64,000 nt of DNA from Narthecium ossifragum (GCA_963920575.1 OY986974.1:4844729-4908728), one strand, 5' to 3'. Positions 25,190-39,433 are shown, numbered from the stretch's first letter. Numbers and translations: made by a program. Notes: generated from the sequence alone by a model not told the origin.

Positions 25190-25578
25190 CCTATATTTTT
25201 TGATAATGCATATGCACCGTTCAAAAGTTGAAAAAAATGATAAACATGTCTCTCGTGTTACTTGCAGGAGAATTAATAGTGAATCTTTGTAACAACGTTA
25301 ATGACGGAATATAAAAAGACGTCATTGAACCCATGCTAACGTTATGGTGAGGGTTTAAACAGTGATGAGATAAAGACCCCTAGGGGCAACTAAGTAATTT
25401 TGCCCTGTCTCTGATTAAGTTTAAACCATGGTTAAGTAAGAGCTTGATGGAGATAGACGGACGAGCATGTTTGTCATTTATTCAACTTTTGAGGGGTATA
25501 TGTGTAATATAAAAAAATATAAGGGTACATATATGATATTTATGAAGTTTTTGGAGATTCATAAGTAAAAAACCCTAT
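25115..25578. mobile_element. MITE with long terminal inverted repeats (Mutator-like)
   Basis: The left arm GGGTTTTTTACTTATAAATC..AAAAACTTCATAAATATCATAT is repeated inverted at the right end (ATATGATATTTATGAAGTTTTTGGAGATTCATAAGTAAAAAACCC), and the pairing extends over about 120 bases. Long inverted repeats suggest a Mutator MITE, but I could not define a 9-base target duplication. An (AT)n tract at 25159-25186 lies in the left arm. Confidence 0.7.
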
Positions 25579-26686
25579 TTTTAATGTACCTTGGTCATAA
25601 ATTTGCCCCTATATTTCATATGTTTATTTTCTGCAAACAAATAGAATCATTTGGCCTTTTATTACTAGGAATGGATAAAATAAAAAATACCATCGCAACT
25701 CATATCAGGAGGCGACTTTTGTAAAATCTCCTAATTTTTTCCCCTATATATTCATCTGTTTATTTTCTGCAAACAAATAGAATCATTTGGCCTTCTATTA
25801 CCATAGCCTATAATTCTTTTTTTTTTTTTTTTCTGGAACACATTATCCAGACTTAGAAAGACAAATGCTTTACTTATTGACTTCAATAAATCATCACATG
25901 ACTGTCTGCATCCGCATTGTAAGCCACACTCACTCTTCCAAATCATAGATGCTTCAATACTATTCTTTTATCATAACTTGCTATACAACCAAGATATTAG
26001 TTCACACTCAGGAGGATCACGTCTTCTTCAGGTCTTGCCACTCCACTGTGCATTTTAGATGCAACCCGTATCCGTTTGACACCCAAATCATATCCATTTG
26101 ACACCCAACTCGCAGACCTTAGTTTGATACCCAATTTTTCTATTTACACAAATAAACCATGAAAACATTGAATTTTCACATATTTTATGACCTCAACCTA
26201 CGTAATGCGTAATGCCTTGTGGCCTTCCACCTGAGAACTTTGTGGTTGTTCAACCTATGTCACGGTGAAAGTCTCCATTTTTTTTTTTTTTCAAACCCTA
26301 CACATAGAATGCCATGGACCAAACTAGTACGATACTTTCTCTCTCCACAACCCCCTTCCTTTTAACGCTTTCCACGTGTCATTATGAACAGGCGCACGTT
26401 AGTTCATGTAAATGTCACACTAATTAATATATGAGAGATTCTATATCCACCGTGCTTATTATTGACATGTTCTGTAATACACTGGTTCAACAGCCCACCA
26501 TCATCGAACAATATATTGGCACGTTCACCATTACACTGTTACTATCCAACATGTGATCAATATGTACATTCGGTAGGATACTTATTCGATAGTAGACTAT
26601 CGAATACTATAGTGACATTAGATGGGTAACCATCCACTTCACTACTCTAATCACCCACCTTCATTGCTCCTCTCTCATTCTCTTTA
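25579..26686. other. Intergenic, nothing recognised
   Basis: AT-rich. A segment near 25630-25660 (CTGCAAACAAATAGAATCATTTGGCCTT) is repeated at 25766-25795, pointing to a local duplication. No credible gene. Confidence 0.4.
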
Positions 26687-27918
26687 GAGCATCTCCAACC
26701 GGTCTCTATATCTCCAAAATAGAGACCGGTTGGAGTGCCGTTCTCTAGAGATAGAGATGAGAAGATGTTACAGTGATTTTCCAAATTTGGAGAGTCATCG
26801 TTTGTTCTCAGTGTGGGAATAAGAAAAGTGGAAATGAGGGATTTTGGGGTCAGGAAAAGTGAGAATAAAGTAATAATGATTATTTGAAATAAAAAAAAGT
26901 AGAGTGGTGGTGGTAGATGAAATGAGAATAAATGGGTAATGATTACCTGGAATAGCCCTGTTTGGTGTGGGAATAAGTATGGGAATAACAACACCTTTTC
27001 TTATTCCAAGTAATCATTACCCATTTATTCCCATTCCACCTACCACCACCACTCTACTTTTTCTTATTCTAAGTAATCATTACTACTTTATTCCCACTTT
27101 TTCTAACCCCAAAATCTCTTATTCCCACTTTTCTTATTCCCATACCAAACAGCCGAAAAGGTGTTTGGGAATAAGTATGGGAATAAGGGGGTTATTCCCA
27201 CCTTATTCCCACACCAAACATGGCCTAAACATGGAAAATGACAGTTTTAGTCATTGATATTCTTCTATATTAAAATGATTATATTTATCATATCTTTAAA
27301 TATACATGTTGAAGTTTTATGAAATTAGTCTCATTGGAAAGATATCATCGATATCTTCGTAATGAGACCAATATTGAGTATTTTTTAAAGCAAATATTTG
27401 GTGTAATTTGATTTATAAAATCATTTAATATATTATAACTTAAATGATTAACTTAAATGATACCTAAATTTTCAATAATTTTGATTGATCATTTTATATG
27501 ATTAGAAGCATTCTGAGAATTAATTTGACACTAAGTTTGTATCATTGGGATAAAAAATAAAAATATGATGAATTTCAAATAATAATAAAAATAAAAAAGT
27601 TATTTGTTATGAAAATTTATTTGTTTTCTAATTTGGACTGATGGGTTATGAAAAGTTGCCGATATTAGTTTCGTTTCGAAGATATTGATAATATCTTTGC
27701 CATGAGATTAATTTTATAAATATCAAATATTAGAATTAAAAATTATTTGTATTATATATATTACTTATGTTTTAATAAGATGGACATATAAGGTATTTAA
27801 AAGAAATATTGAAATGGAGAAACAATACAGAGAATGGTGATTGGAGTTAACATCCTCCAAAAACATCTTTATACAATTTTTATGATAGTCACATTCTTCA
27901 TTTTGGTTGGAGATGCTC
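26687..27918. mobile_element. PIF/Harbinger-type element, TTA target duplication
   Basis: Termini GAGCATCTCCAACC (26687) and GGTTGGAGATGCTC (ending 27918) are inverted repeats, flanked by TTA at 26684-26686 and 27919-27921. At 1232 bases it is larger than a simple MITE because other inverted-repeat sequence is nested inside (26809-27231). No transposase frame is visible. Confidence 0.85.
26809..27147. repeat. Large hairpin with about 145-base arms
   Basis: The left arm runs GTGGGAATAAGAAAAGTGG .. GGTAATGATTACCTGGAATA. The right arm is its near-complement (TATTCCAAGTAATCATTACC .. CCACTTTTCTTATTCCCA). The loop of about 45 bases holds GTTTGGTGTGGGAATAAG. A second inverted block CTTATTCCCACACCAAACAT ends at about 27224, so this is probably one MITE nested in, or folded back on, another. 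Confidence 0.75.
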
Positions 27919-28079
27919 TTATGACTCAGCTGCACGTGTCCCTCTCTCTCGACGACTCAGATGTCACGTGTGAAAAAATATATGAGTCAGATTGTGACTC
28001 ATGAAACCTGATCTTATATAATAGATGTTAAGTAATAGACTCCCGACCTCTACGCGGGACAGGATATGGGTGGATATAA

Positions 28080-28390
28080 TCTCCCGGGAGACCGGGAGAT
28101 GGTGTGAGGGGTTAAACTCTTCTCTCATGTTTGGTAAGACAAAGGATAAGGTGGGAGAAGATTTAATCAAATATTTAAAGTTTTTTAGTTTTTAATCCAA
28201 TGGATCTTATCTCATGGGATTACATATCCCACATCCCCCATGGGATTATTTTATCTCATGTACAAGGGATATGAAGTCCCAATGGGATTATTTATCCCAT
28301 GTCTAAAATCACACCAAATATGGGATAAAATGGGGTCAATGGAATTACTAATCCTATCCCATCTATAATACCACGAAACAAACGAGTCCA
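28080..28390. mobile_element. Possible short MITE-like sequence
   Basis: Rich in TGGGATTA.TATCCCAT repeats and ending ACGAAACAAACGAGTCC, a terminus style shared with local MITEs (CCAAACGAGGCC). Inverted termini are too weak to fix boundaries. Confidence 0.3.
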
Positions 28391-28546
28391 TAGTGTTCGA
28401 TGTATTGAGTAAAAAAAGTAGGGTATTCAGACGCGCCGTTAAGATATAACGTCCCTAATTATCTCACTAATCACCAAGGATAAAATCGTAATTCCCTACA
28501 CATCCATGACACAACCCTCAAAAGAAGTGTCGCCTGTGTGTGTGTC

Positions 28547-28554
28547 TATAAATA
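28547..28554 (+). promoter_or_regulatory. Probable TATA box of the BZR1-type gene
   Basis: TATAAATA 231 bases before the start codon, followed by a leader with a (CT)n run. Spacing fits a plant core promoter with a leader of about 200 bases. Confidence 0.55.
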
Positions 28555-28668
28555 TAATCATAATATACATAGAGAATCTATCCAATCTACTCGCAATAAA
28601 GTAAGATGGTACTCTCCTCGTGAGCCCCTATCGAGAGAGAAGAGGAGAGAAGACAGAGAAAGCTCAAG

Positions 28669-28671
<3 letters not shown>

Positions 28672-28709
<38 letters not shown>
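28672..28709. repeat. (CT)n microsatellite in the BZR1 5' leader
   Basis: About 19 uninterrupted CT units between the TATA box and the ATG. CT-rich leaders are common in plant genes and may bind GAGA-type factors; whether that happens here is unknown. Confidence 0.9.
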
Positions 28710-28712
<3 letters not shown>

Positions 28713-28730
28713 ATGGAGAGAGGTATATAG

Positions 28731-30585
<1,855 letters not shown>

Positions 30586-31012
30586 GCCTGCAAGCTCTAG
30601 GTAGTTCGCCTACTGACCTGACCGGCACCCATAAATCTTGATGCACTGAATTCTCTGTTTATTCCTGGGTTCTAAGCGATCTCATGATCCACCAAATGCA
30701 GTTCTTGTTTTATCTCATGTCCTGAATTTTTCGGGTTTCAGAGTCTAGATGCTGAATTGCATAGAAATTCTTTGTTTTCCCATAGTTTTGAAGTTCTAAG
30801 CACCGTGTATTGAGCAACTTGTTTGGTGGCTGTTCTGAAGAGATGGGTCGATAGTCAGGTTAGAATTGAAGGTTCTGTAAATGTTGGAACGCACAGGGAA
30901 GCAGAATTCCTTAGTAACCATTTTTATCCTGTCTGGGTAATAGCGTTCTGAACATATGTTTAAGCTTAGACTCTATGATGTTGTTGGGATTGAAATTTTT
31001 TGTGGTTTTCAG

Positions 31013-32561
31013 TGATTGCACCTGTCAGTGCCAGTTCATCTAGTGACACTGGCAAGCCTCCAAGGTATATTGCTTAATATTCACAAGAGAGTTTAGAGAA
31101 CTATGCACCAGATGTGGAAGTATATGCTATCAATTCCTTTCAAGAACTAACCACAATAGCTTACATCATCTCTTTGTCTTCTGCATTAAATCTGTTTTAA
31201 AACTGTCTTTATGGCCCGGGGGAGTATTGATAAACATTTAGAGTGAAACTGACACATCAGACTAATTCCTAAAGGCTACCTACATCTTTATTTAGTACTC
31301 CATGAAGTAATCCAAGTTTGTGGATGCAAGCAACAACTATTAATAAAAGTAATCACAAGCATCATGTTCAAGTTTTAGAATGTGAGATTTGCTGGCTGAG
31401 GTCATACCCCCTATGCCACCAAGATATGAAAAATAATTTCTTGTGCAATAGATAGTAGTTCATGCTTCTTCCTATGAATAATCTGCTCAAATCCCTACAG
31501 TGTTTATTACCAAACTCTGGCAAAGACTAGAGATTGAGATTTGAGAGTTACTGAATGTGGAAGCTTAGGACTCTATTTAATGCACAGAGGGTCTGGACCT
31601 TAGCCATATGATTTGTTTAGATCTCTATACAGGGTGCTTATTTGAGTCAAGGAGCAGCAGGAAACTGGAGTCTGGGGGGGCCATTGCCATGTGAAGGGGT
31701 GAACTTGTTAGGTTTGGAGTTTCTGACCCAGCTCTGAATGATGGGCTCTTGTACCAAAACTGCAAGGAACCCCACTTCCTCAGAGAAATAAATGGGTCCT
31801 ATGAAAGGGCCACAACAACTATAAATGGCTCTGCCTAAAGGTGCTTGTTGATAGAACAATACATGGTATTCAAAAGACCAAGGATCCCACAACTCTTCAG
31901 AAATTGAGAGAGAATCCAACACGGTCCTGTTTGAAATGTACAATGACAGCAGTGCATGGGACAGAGACGTCACTTCTTCATTATCTAATTGATATTATAC
32001 AAACACTGTTACTTTTAACTAACTATATCTAAATAAGACTGCAAACATGCTAGTTTCTACCTAATTATATGTATAGAAGATGGCCATATATCGGAACTGA
32101 TGTGTATAACAATTTCAGAGATAGTTGCTCGCATAGCTAAACATGTTAGAGAGCATTCGGATGATACAATAGTGTAAGATATATACCTGGCAAGATGCAA
32201 CTTATAGCAGGGTTCATCCTAGTTGGTGCAAGCAAGTTTTCAGTGAGAAGAGACTGTTAAGATCTTGGTCAATCTTCTAAATGGCATGCATGGTTTATCC
32301 AACTTATCTTTTGCTATCTCATTGTTTGCTTTCGAATCTTTGTTCCGTGAAGAGATGCATTAATATTCTTCATGCCTGAAGCAACTAACAAGATGCTTGC
32401 ATGAAAGGATAGGTAACCCCTTTGCATCAAGTCCTTGCTGAAGCTCTCAGCTTTTGTGTCTTTGCAGGGTTTTGGCGAGCAAACTTGAACGGACTTCTGA
32501 TTGGCTTGTGATTTACAAAGCTTTAGCAGTCAAACTCCTTGACGACCTTACAGACAAATAA
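31013..32561 (+). other. Two exon-like segments of an unidentified transcript
   Basis: Segment 31013-31064 (preceded by TTTTCAG, followed by GTATAT) and segment 32468-32561 (preceded by TTTGCAG) join in frame. They read APVSASSSSDTGKPPR then VLASKLERTSDWLVIYKALA and LLDDLTDK before a TAA at 32559. Splice signals and amino-acid composition look coding, but no start exon was found and I do not recognise the family. They could be the C-terminal exons of a separate gene, an alternative 3' end of the upstream gene, or chance. Confidence 0.35.
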
Positions 32562-33299
32562 CAAGTCAAAATTGCAGGATAAGTGATTTGGACAATATAA
32601 GCGTATAAATAACACCTCAAATAATAAGTCTCTAGACAACTAATTCATACCCTCTTATGTACAAGACCACAGAAGTACTATCGCAATCTGATCAATTAGA
32701 TCGCTGATATCAGTCCCGATTCCACTATCCAAACCAAATTAAATGCAGAGGCTTTACTGTTTTGATAGCATTGCACTATGCAGTAGTAACTGGACCCTCC
32801 CTCATGAGTCCTGGGACCTGGACGCCAGAGAAAAGCTAGATGATGCCTTCCATGTAATGCAATCTAAACTCTTGCTCATTGAATTTGCCTAAGGGAATCT
32901 ACCCCACCAACCATGTTCATTATATCCAGGATGCAGGTATCATTTATCAGTTTCGAAATCTGATAATTGATCCTGCATTAGAGCCTTAGAGGAATGCATT
33001 TATTCATCTTAAGTTGCATTTGATCTAAAGCATCAATAAGTGTTGAAGTGAAGTTAGTGAAGCACTTTTAAACTTTCAAAAAGAAATCTTATTCAAGTAA
33101 AATAGTTAAATCCAGTACTTAAAGCAATATATACGCATTTTTAAAGAAATTGAAATGCTTTGATGGTATGGAACATAAATCACTGAGATCTCAATTACTT
33201 TAGAACAGATTTTAGTCAAGAAGAATGTCGAATATAACTGCACCATGCATTTATGCTGTTCCAAAATGCCTCTATATCATGAAAGCTAAAAAGGTATGA
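31065..33299. other. Intergenic, nothing else recognised
   Basis: AT-rich sequence downstream of the BZR1-type gene. Apart from the exon-like segment at 32468-32561 I see no coding signal or repeat structure. Confidence 0.4.
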
Positions 33300-33369
33300 C
33301 TATCAGCACATAATGTGCCCAAGGTGCCATTGGGACATCAATCGCCCAATTACTCCCAAGGCCGGATTG

Positions 33370-34480
33370 CAATTTCAACGGCCACATCCCTTGCAGTGGA
33401 ACAGAGGCCAGCCACACACTTATCCCAGGAGCTTTTTGCCTCAGCCATATGACTAGAACTCAATATCGACGATACCAGAAGAAATATGGCCAAATGATGA
33501 GGGCCAAACAAGCTCAGGAGAGTAGCCAAGATTAGACTGAGGACATCACAGAAGAAAATACTATCGGGTCTAAGGCAGGTGGAAAAGCCATCGGTAAGTT
33601 TTATCGTCCCAAGGAGCACGACGACGACGATGATGAAGGGAACCAGATAATCCAGTTTGGCACAATGCCTCTAGTTCTCGCCAATCATTACATACTTCCC
33701 AGTCGACTTGGACAACAATGTCCAGTAGAAAGTGACTCAGATATTTTCGACATGGCGGACGATACTGATCTATCATCCTCTTTGGTCGAGGAGCATATGT
33801 GCCAGTCGTCAACCATCCTAGTGCATGACGAAGATGATGAGTATGTGGAAGTTGAAGAGAAGATTGATATCACAACAGAAGTAAGGCGAAGGGGCATTTC
33901 TATTGACTGCTTGCTGAAGGAACTATATGATGAGGGAAATCCAAATGTCGGACCGGGTGGTTCGCTCAGTGGTAAGTATGATTACTTAAGAACTTATGGA
34001 GATGTTAAGGTCAAACGTTTGGTATGAAAGACCGAAGCTGTCGCTCAGATCGTATCATCTGCGACCGATGTAATAGAACTGATTGTCCCAACTGGTTGGG
34101 GAGATGAAGAAGAACCAGTAGCAGTATTAGACAAATCGGAGTGGGTTGAGATAGAAGTTCCCATCAAGGTTGAGGAAGAAGCAACAAGAAGGAAGATATC
34201 ACAAAAGAAGCTTATCATGGAGTTGTACAAGGTCGGAAATCTAGCTGTATCAACTCAGGGTGAGGCTAGTGGAAAGTTTGATTATTTGGTATGCTATGGA
34301 AACCGTTGGTGAAAATGTGGGTTCCTAAGAGCGATGTGGCCAAATATACTCAGCGACCAGAGCGGCAACCAATTATTCCAACTGGTTGGGGTGATGAAGA
34401 GGAGGATGAACAACACATACATCACGAAATTGCTGAGCAAATTCTACTAGATTGGATTGGGTGAGAAAGCCAGGAGGTAA
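33370..34480 (+). pseudogene. Decayed transposon polyprotein remnant with a duplicated motif
   Basis: Broken plus-strand frames include MTRTQYRRYQKKYG at about 33450 and an open frame at 33665-34027. The linker MTR.QYRRYQ resembles the segment before the protease in plant Ty3/Gypsy polyproteins. Two related segments occur: ISIDCLLKELYDEGNPNV..SGKYDYLRTYG (to about 34000) and ISQKKLIMELYKVGNLAV..SGKFDYLVCYG (about 34197-34303). PTGWGDEEE is also repeated (34088 and 34379). No catalytic motif is intact; family assignment is tentative. Confidence 0.45.
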
Positions 34481-35448
34481 AACATGTTGAGGTTAAATCA
34501 AAAGGCAAGGAAGTTCAAGGAGCAACTGGGTCATCGATCAAACAACAAAAAGAAAATCAAGCACCAGAAGACAAGGTCATATTTGATAGACCTCCAGAGG
34601 CGATGATGCGCCATCTTCTGTGAGGACCCGCTCCTCTAACATGGCTCGACCGCGTGAGTCGAGGGTCGTGTCCTGTTGGTTTGGCTCGATTGGCCTTGCT
34701 TTATGATCGGTTGATCGCATTGATGTTTCTGGACAATTTGGTAAATTGCTCATTAGCGGTCTGTTTGCAATAACAACTTCGTATGTGATTTTTTCAAAAT
34801 AGGGCAAAATCTCCTCCTACAACTCTTGTCTAATTAGGGCAGGCATCAAAATGCATGATTTTCTCCCAAGATAAAGAAATAACACATCACAAGTACTGAA
34901 AATAAGCATGCCTTCCTAATTTCTTCCAATAGTGGAATAAAAAGCAACACACTCGCATATGAACTGAATAACAACAAATAAAACTTTTCCTCCTCTATCA
35001 TGAGTATAATCAACGCAAGAACTATACATCCATATCAACTAAAAGATACACACGATTAACTTATTAAGGAATCAAATTAACGCATTGAGAAATTTTGTCA
35101 TTAGACACCATGAACATACGAAAAGCAACATAGTTTTGGAGATAAAAATGGCAAAGGATACTACGACTAAAAGCAAGAGTAAACCAAGATATAAGACCTA
35201 ATGATGCTTGGTCAGTAGCGAGGAAGATCTTCCTCAAGTTTGTCAAGTTTGTCATAATCAGACTTAGTAAGATCTTCCTCTCACGCCTTGTTTAAGACGA
35301 CTAAGCAATCGGCCAAGGCCCGTTGAATTTCATAATATTGGCCTCCTTGTAAGATTGTGGGTTCAACAGTGGTTTTCTTTCCAGCACTTTATGTCCTCCA
35401 TAATTCAGAGAGCACTTGAACAACGTTGGCCAATTGAGCCATATCGAC

Positions 35449-35488
35449 CTAAATCATTGAATAGTTAGAATTCATGATCGATAAAACG

Positions 35489-35564
<76 letters not shown>

Positions 35565-35961
35565 GCTTAATGACTTGTACCTCATCCGAAGTGGAGTTGG
35601 AGGGACCTGCAAGTTGAGGAAGAACAAAGGATGTCGGTGTCATGGCAGTGGGAAAAATTATCAGAGTATTCTCGGTTATCATCATTATTGGCACTCCAGA
35701 AGTTGGTACTGGCACAATAGTTGGCGTGTATGTTATGAATGTACTGGGGGGCATAAGAGCATCTAGCTCAACATAACTGGTCGATGGTGCTGGAATAGAT
35801 GATCTCTCGACCATAGAATGAGAGGCCAGTATATCGGAGGAAGGGGCAATGGTTGTTGTGAAAGATAGCAATACACTTTTTCTAAGGTTTTGAAAAAGGT
35901 TGTATGGACATTGAGTGAGCAGTTCAGCAGTCAGTGACAAATCTGGTTTTGATGGGACCAT
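35449..35961 (-). pseudogene. Transposon-associated frame disrupted by (AT)n
   Basis: A 170-codon minus-strand frame rich in Pro/Ser/Thr that ends by reading through an (AT)n tract as alternating Tyr-Ile, so its end is not natural. The opposite side of the (AT)n reads TCGAGCTTAATGACTTG, repeated at the window's right edge. No known domain. Confidence 0.3.
35492..35561. repeat. (AT)n microsatellite, 70 bases
   Basis: Uninterrupted AT run. A shorter run occurs at 63969-63982 before the same downstream sequence (TCGAG[C/T]TTAATGACTTG), showing both descend from one element. Confidence 0.95.
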
Positions 35962-36192
35962 GTTTAAAACATCATCGAGGTCCTCATCATCCCCAATTGT
36001 TCCTTCAGCAGCCTTTTCACTGTGTTCAGAGGATTGGTCGATGGATTATTGTCTCTTTGAGCCCAGCAAAGTCGATAAATAGGCCACAAAGGAAGAATAT
36101 AATTAGATATACTTTAGTTTCCTTTTGAGCGAGACGTTTCATTCTCCTCTTGGAACGTACTTTGTCCTCATGCTGAAGGAGGTCGGTCATCG

Positions 36193-36992
36193 TCTTTTCT
36201 CTTCCCTACTGTAATCTCTCTCGTGAACTTATCACAGAGCCTACGTGCCTGAAGTTTCTTTACGATGTCTCTTAGTTGTTCTAATGTTCCTGTAAGTTGA
36301 TTTTATTAATGAAAGTATTACTTTATCTGTTATCTACTTTCTTAGAATGTAATTTAGATTGATAATTTAGATAATAACAGTAGATTAGTTTAAGTAATGG
36401 ATAAGTTTAAGTTAATATTCTTTACTGTTTATCTTAGAATAGTTTAAGTCTTAGATAATTTAAAGTAGATTTAAACTTGCTTTCCTAGTAATTTAATTAC
36501 CTTTAAGGTTAGATTTATTGCTTTCAGGTTTGATTTAGTAATTTAGCTGTTTTAAGATTATCTTTAATTGCTTCTTAGGTAATCAATATTTTTTAGAATA
36601 GATTTATCAGTTTAGCAGATTAGCTTAGAAGTAACTTGGGCTTATCATTAGATAATTATATTAATTCAGTTTGATCGCATTTCCAATTAATTTGACATCC
36701 CTGTTTGAACTGAGTTTGAAGGAGTGGAACCTTATCACGTCTTTGATTTTGACATTTTGACTTGTTTGACTACTGCCGGCCAACGACAAGATTTCTATGT
36801 CAACGATTCTCTTCCATCCTGACGTAGGAGCTTTCTCCCTCTAGTGAATGGAGATCTTGAAGGAAACTAGCTTCACTTCATTAAATCATTTTCTAATTGC
36901 AAAATAAGATGAACAGTATAAACATACAACTACAAATACACCAGCTCTTCCCCCAAAAACACTATAGCCTCCCAGAAGGCACATTGTGATGT
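36193..36992 (+). repeat. Long direct repeat, copy 1 (LTR 3' part plus adjoining sequence)
   Basis: Matches 38279-39077 closely over about 800 bases, from TCTTCCCTACTGTAATCTCTCTCG to CCCAGAAGGCACATTGTGAT. In the second copy the same sequence is the downstream half of a full TG...CA LTR, so this is a left-truncated LTR followed by interior sequence. Confidence 0.8.
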
Positions 36993-37529
36993 CCAACAAA
37001 GTGATGGTGAGGGTGCCAAAAGGAAAGACAAATTTGTTGTACTCTGTCGACCAAAAGAGAAATGACGACAGAAGCAAGTTGGGCTCTTGCCAGGGATCCT
37101 AGTCCTCAAATCTAGAAAATCTAGTATACCAGCATCCGAAAAAACTTTCCTTGATTCAGGATGGCCGATCATCCTGTTATACCACTCGATAAATTTATCA
37201 TCGGTCAAGGGCCATGGAGTAAGAGGGTTTTTGGAGGAGAGAGTTGAGAGATTGAGGTCTTGAGAAAAAGGCAAATCGCCAAAAAGAGAGAACAAAGTGA
37301 AAATGGCCATGTTCTCAGGTGAAAGAGAAGGATATTGTTCAGGAACAAAGCAAGGGCCAAGAAGGAAGAACCTAGAATCAGAAGCCCCATCTCGGGCTAG
37401 ATATGAGCCTCGTGCAACATCCGATCGTAGCAGCTCATTGAAAGTCGCAAAAGCCAAGCTTACTTCTTTCTGGATGACTTCGTCGGCTTTGAGTTCACGG
37501 CCCATGATGATGAACAATGGATTGTTCAC
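36930..37529 (-). CDS. Unidentified 199-codon frame within retroelement interior
   Basis: Open on minus, antisense to the flanking LTR direction. Segments such as LSPENMAIFTLFSLFGDLPF and WPLTDDKFIEWYNRMIGHPE vaguely recall plant-mobile-domain proteins of retroelements, but I cannot confirm this. It starts in a GC-richer context at 37529. The frame extends into sequence duplicated at the end of the second direct repeat, so its C-terminus may be artificial. Confidence 0.35.
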   Translation of the reverse strand: MNNPLFIIMGRELKADEVIQKEVSLAFATFNELLRSDVARGSYLARDGASDSRFFLLGPCFVPEQYPSLSPENMAIFTLFSLFGDLPFSQDLNLSTLSSKNPLTPWPLTDDKFIEWYNRMIGHPESRKVFSDAGILDFLDLRTRIPGKSPTCFCRHFSFGRQSTTNLSFLLAPSPSLCWTSQCAFWEAIVFLGEELVYL

Positions 37530-37858
37530 CGGTGAAAGGAGGAAGAAAATCTCAGCGCCGTCGGGGGAGCAAATGGAGAAATAAAACCCTAAGGGCCGGA
37601 AGAAGAAGATAGCCAGAGTAAAGTTCCTTTTGCGCTAAGAACCATGGTTAAAATAGGAAAGATGGTGTCAGGTTTAGTACGACACATTAAATGCGATATC
37701 CGAGGAGATATTGATAGAGAAGAAAATGAAGCGGTGGTGCGATTTCCTAAAGAATGATAATGATTAGTCTTTAAAAAATAACAAAAAACGATCAAATCGC
37801 GTCAGATGCGGTCACCTCGTCATTAATAACTTCCTCCATCACCGCATGAGGGCAAAAA

Positions 37859-38871
37859 TGTTAGCTAAAATAATGGCTACTGTATATTGATCAATCAATG
37901 ACTGACATGTAGTCATAATTAATATGATCAATGAGCTAGATGACCGATAAGCTAGTGTCTGGTGATATGAATGACCGATAACTTACTAATTGACAGTTCA
38001 GTAGCCCAACTGAATTGGTCGATCAAGTATCTAATGTGCAAGGGAAAAGTTATCGCCTAAGATGCAGAAAGAAGTTGTCGACCAAAATAAAGAGAAGTCA
38101 CCAACCAAAGCACAACTGCATCAACCAGAGTATAGCATGACGATAGTAGAAGAACCATCGGCCAAGAATGATAGCGATTGACCAAGTCACACGTGGCTAA
38201 CCAAGAGTTAAAGCATGAGGATAGAAAAGATCGTGCTAAGTGAGAGTTACCAGACAGTTATGTAACTGATGTATAAATAGTCTTCTCTTCCCTACTGTAA
38301 TCTCTCTCGCGAACTTATCATAGAGCCTACATGTCTGAAGTTTCTTTACGATGTCTCTTAGTTGTTCTAATGTTTCTGTAAGTTGATTTTATTAATGAAA
38401 GTATTACTTTATCTGTTATCTACTTTCTTAGAATGTAATTTAGATTGATAATTTAGATAATAACAGTAGATTAGTTTAAGTAATGGATAAGTTTAAGTCA
38501 ATATTCTTTACTGTTTATCTTAGAATAGTTTAAGTCTTAGATTTTAAAGTAAATTTAAACTTGCTTTCCTAGTAATTTAATTACCTTTTACGGTTAGATT
38601 TATTGGTTTCTAGGTTTAATTCAGTAATTTAGCTGCTTTAAGATTATCTTTAATTGCTTCTTAGGTAATCAATATTTTTTAGAATAGATTTATCAGTTTA
38701 GCAGATTAGCTAAGAAGTAACTTGGGCTTATCATTAGATAATTATATTAATTCAGTTTGATCACATTTCCAATTAATTTGACACCCTTGTTTGAACTGAG
38801 TTTGAAGGAGTGGAACCTTATCACGTCTCTGATTTTGACATTTTGACTTATTCGACCACTGCCGGCCAACA
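37859..38871 (+). repeat. LTR, about 1013 bp (family E)
   Basis: Begins TGTTAGCTAAAATAATGG and ends GGCCAACA (5'-TGTT...AACA-3'). TATAAATA at about 38272 suits plus-strand transcription, and GAGGGCAAAAA just upstream could be a polypurine tract. No 5-base target duplication flanks it, fitting an LTR still joined to interior sequence on both sides. The first 420 bases recur at 63145-63566. Confidence 0.7.
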
Positions 38872-39077
38872 GCAAGATTTCTACATCAACGATGCTCTTC
38901 CATCCTGACGTAGGAGCTTTCTCCCTCTAGTAGATGGAGATCTTGAAAGAAACTAGATTCCCTGTATTAAATCATTTTCTAATTGCAAAATAAGATGAAC
39001 AGTATAAACATACGACTACAAATAGACCAGCTCTCCCCCCAAAAATCACTATAGCCTCCCAGAAGGCACATTGTGAT

Positions 39078-39433
39078 TCTGTGAACCTGTTACTGTTCAT
39101 ATTTATACCTGAAACCAACGGGCTTCTAACTTCCCTATACACGGCCTCCTCTTAAGACAAACAAATCCTCTCGCACCTTGCTGAGGGTTGAGCAATACAG
39201 AGCACATTCCCACAACAGGAATCTAGAAAAGGCAAACTCATAAAAGAGCATATGACCATCACTCGCATTAGAAAACAAATACCCAAACGAATATATTTGA
39301 CATTTATCTCTTACCTGGGTCAACCATAGCAAATGTACTAAATGAAATGGTTTACAACACTGGCATCTTTGGTACAAACAAGAGTTACACTACACCTATG
39401 GCTAACACCGAGCTCACATCGCAGTGACTCTAA
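39078..39433 (-). other. 3' flank of ClpC
   Basis: The second direct repeat ends at 39077. The remaining sequence up to the ClpC stop codon is likely its 3' UTR, AT-rich with no open frame of note. An old retroelement thus lies within about 360 bases of the ClpC stop. Confidence 0.5.
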
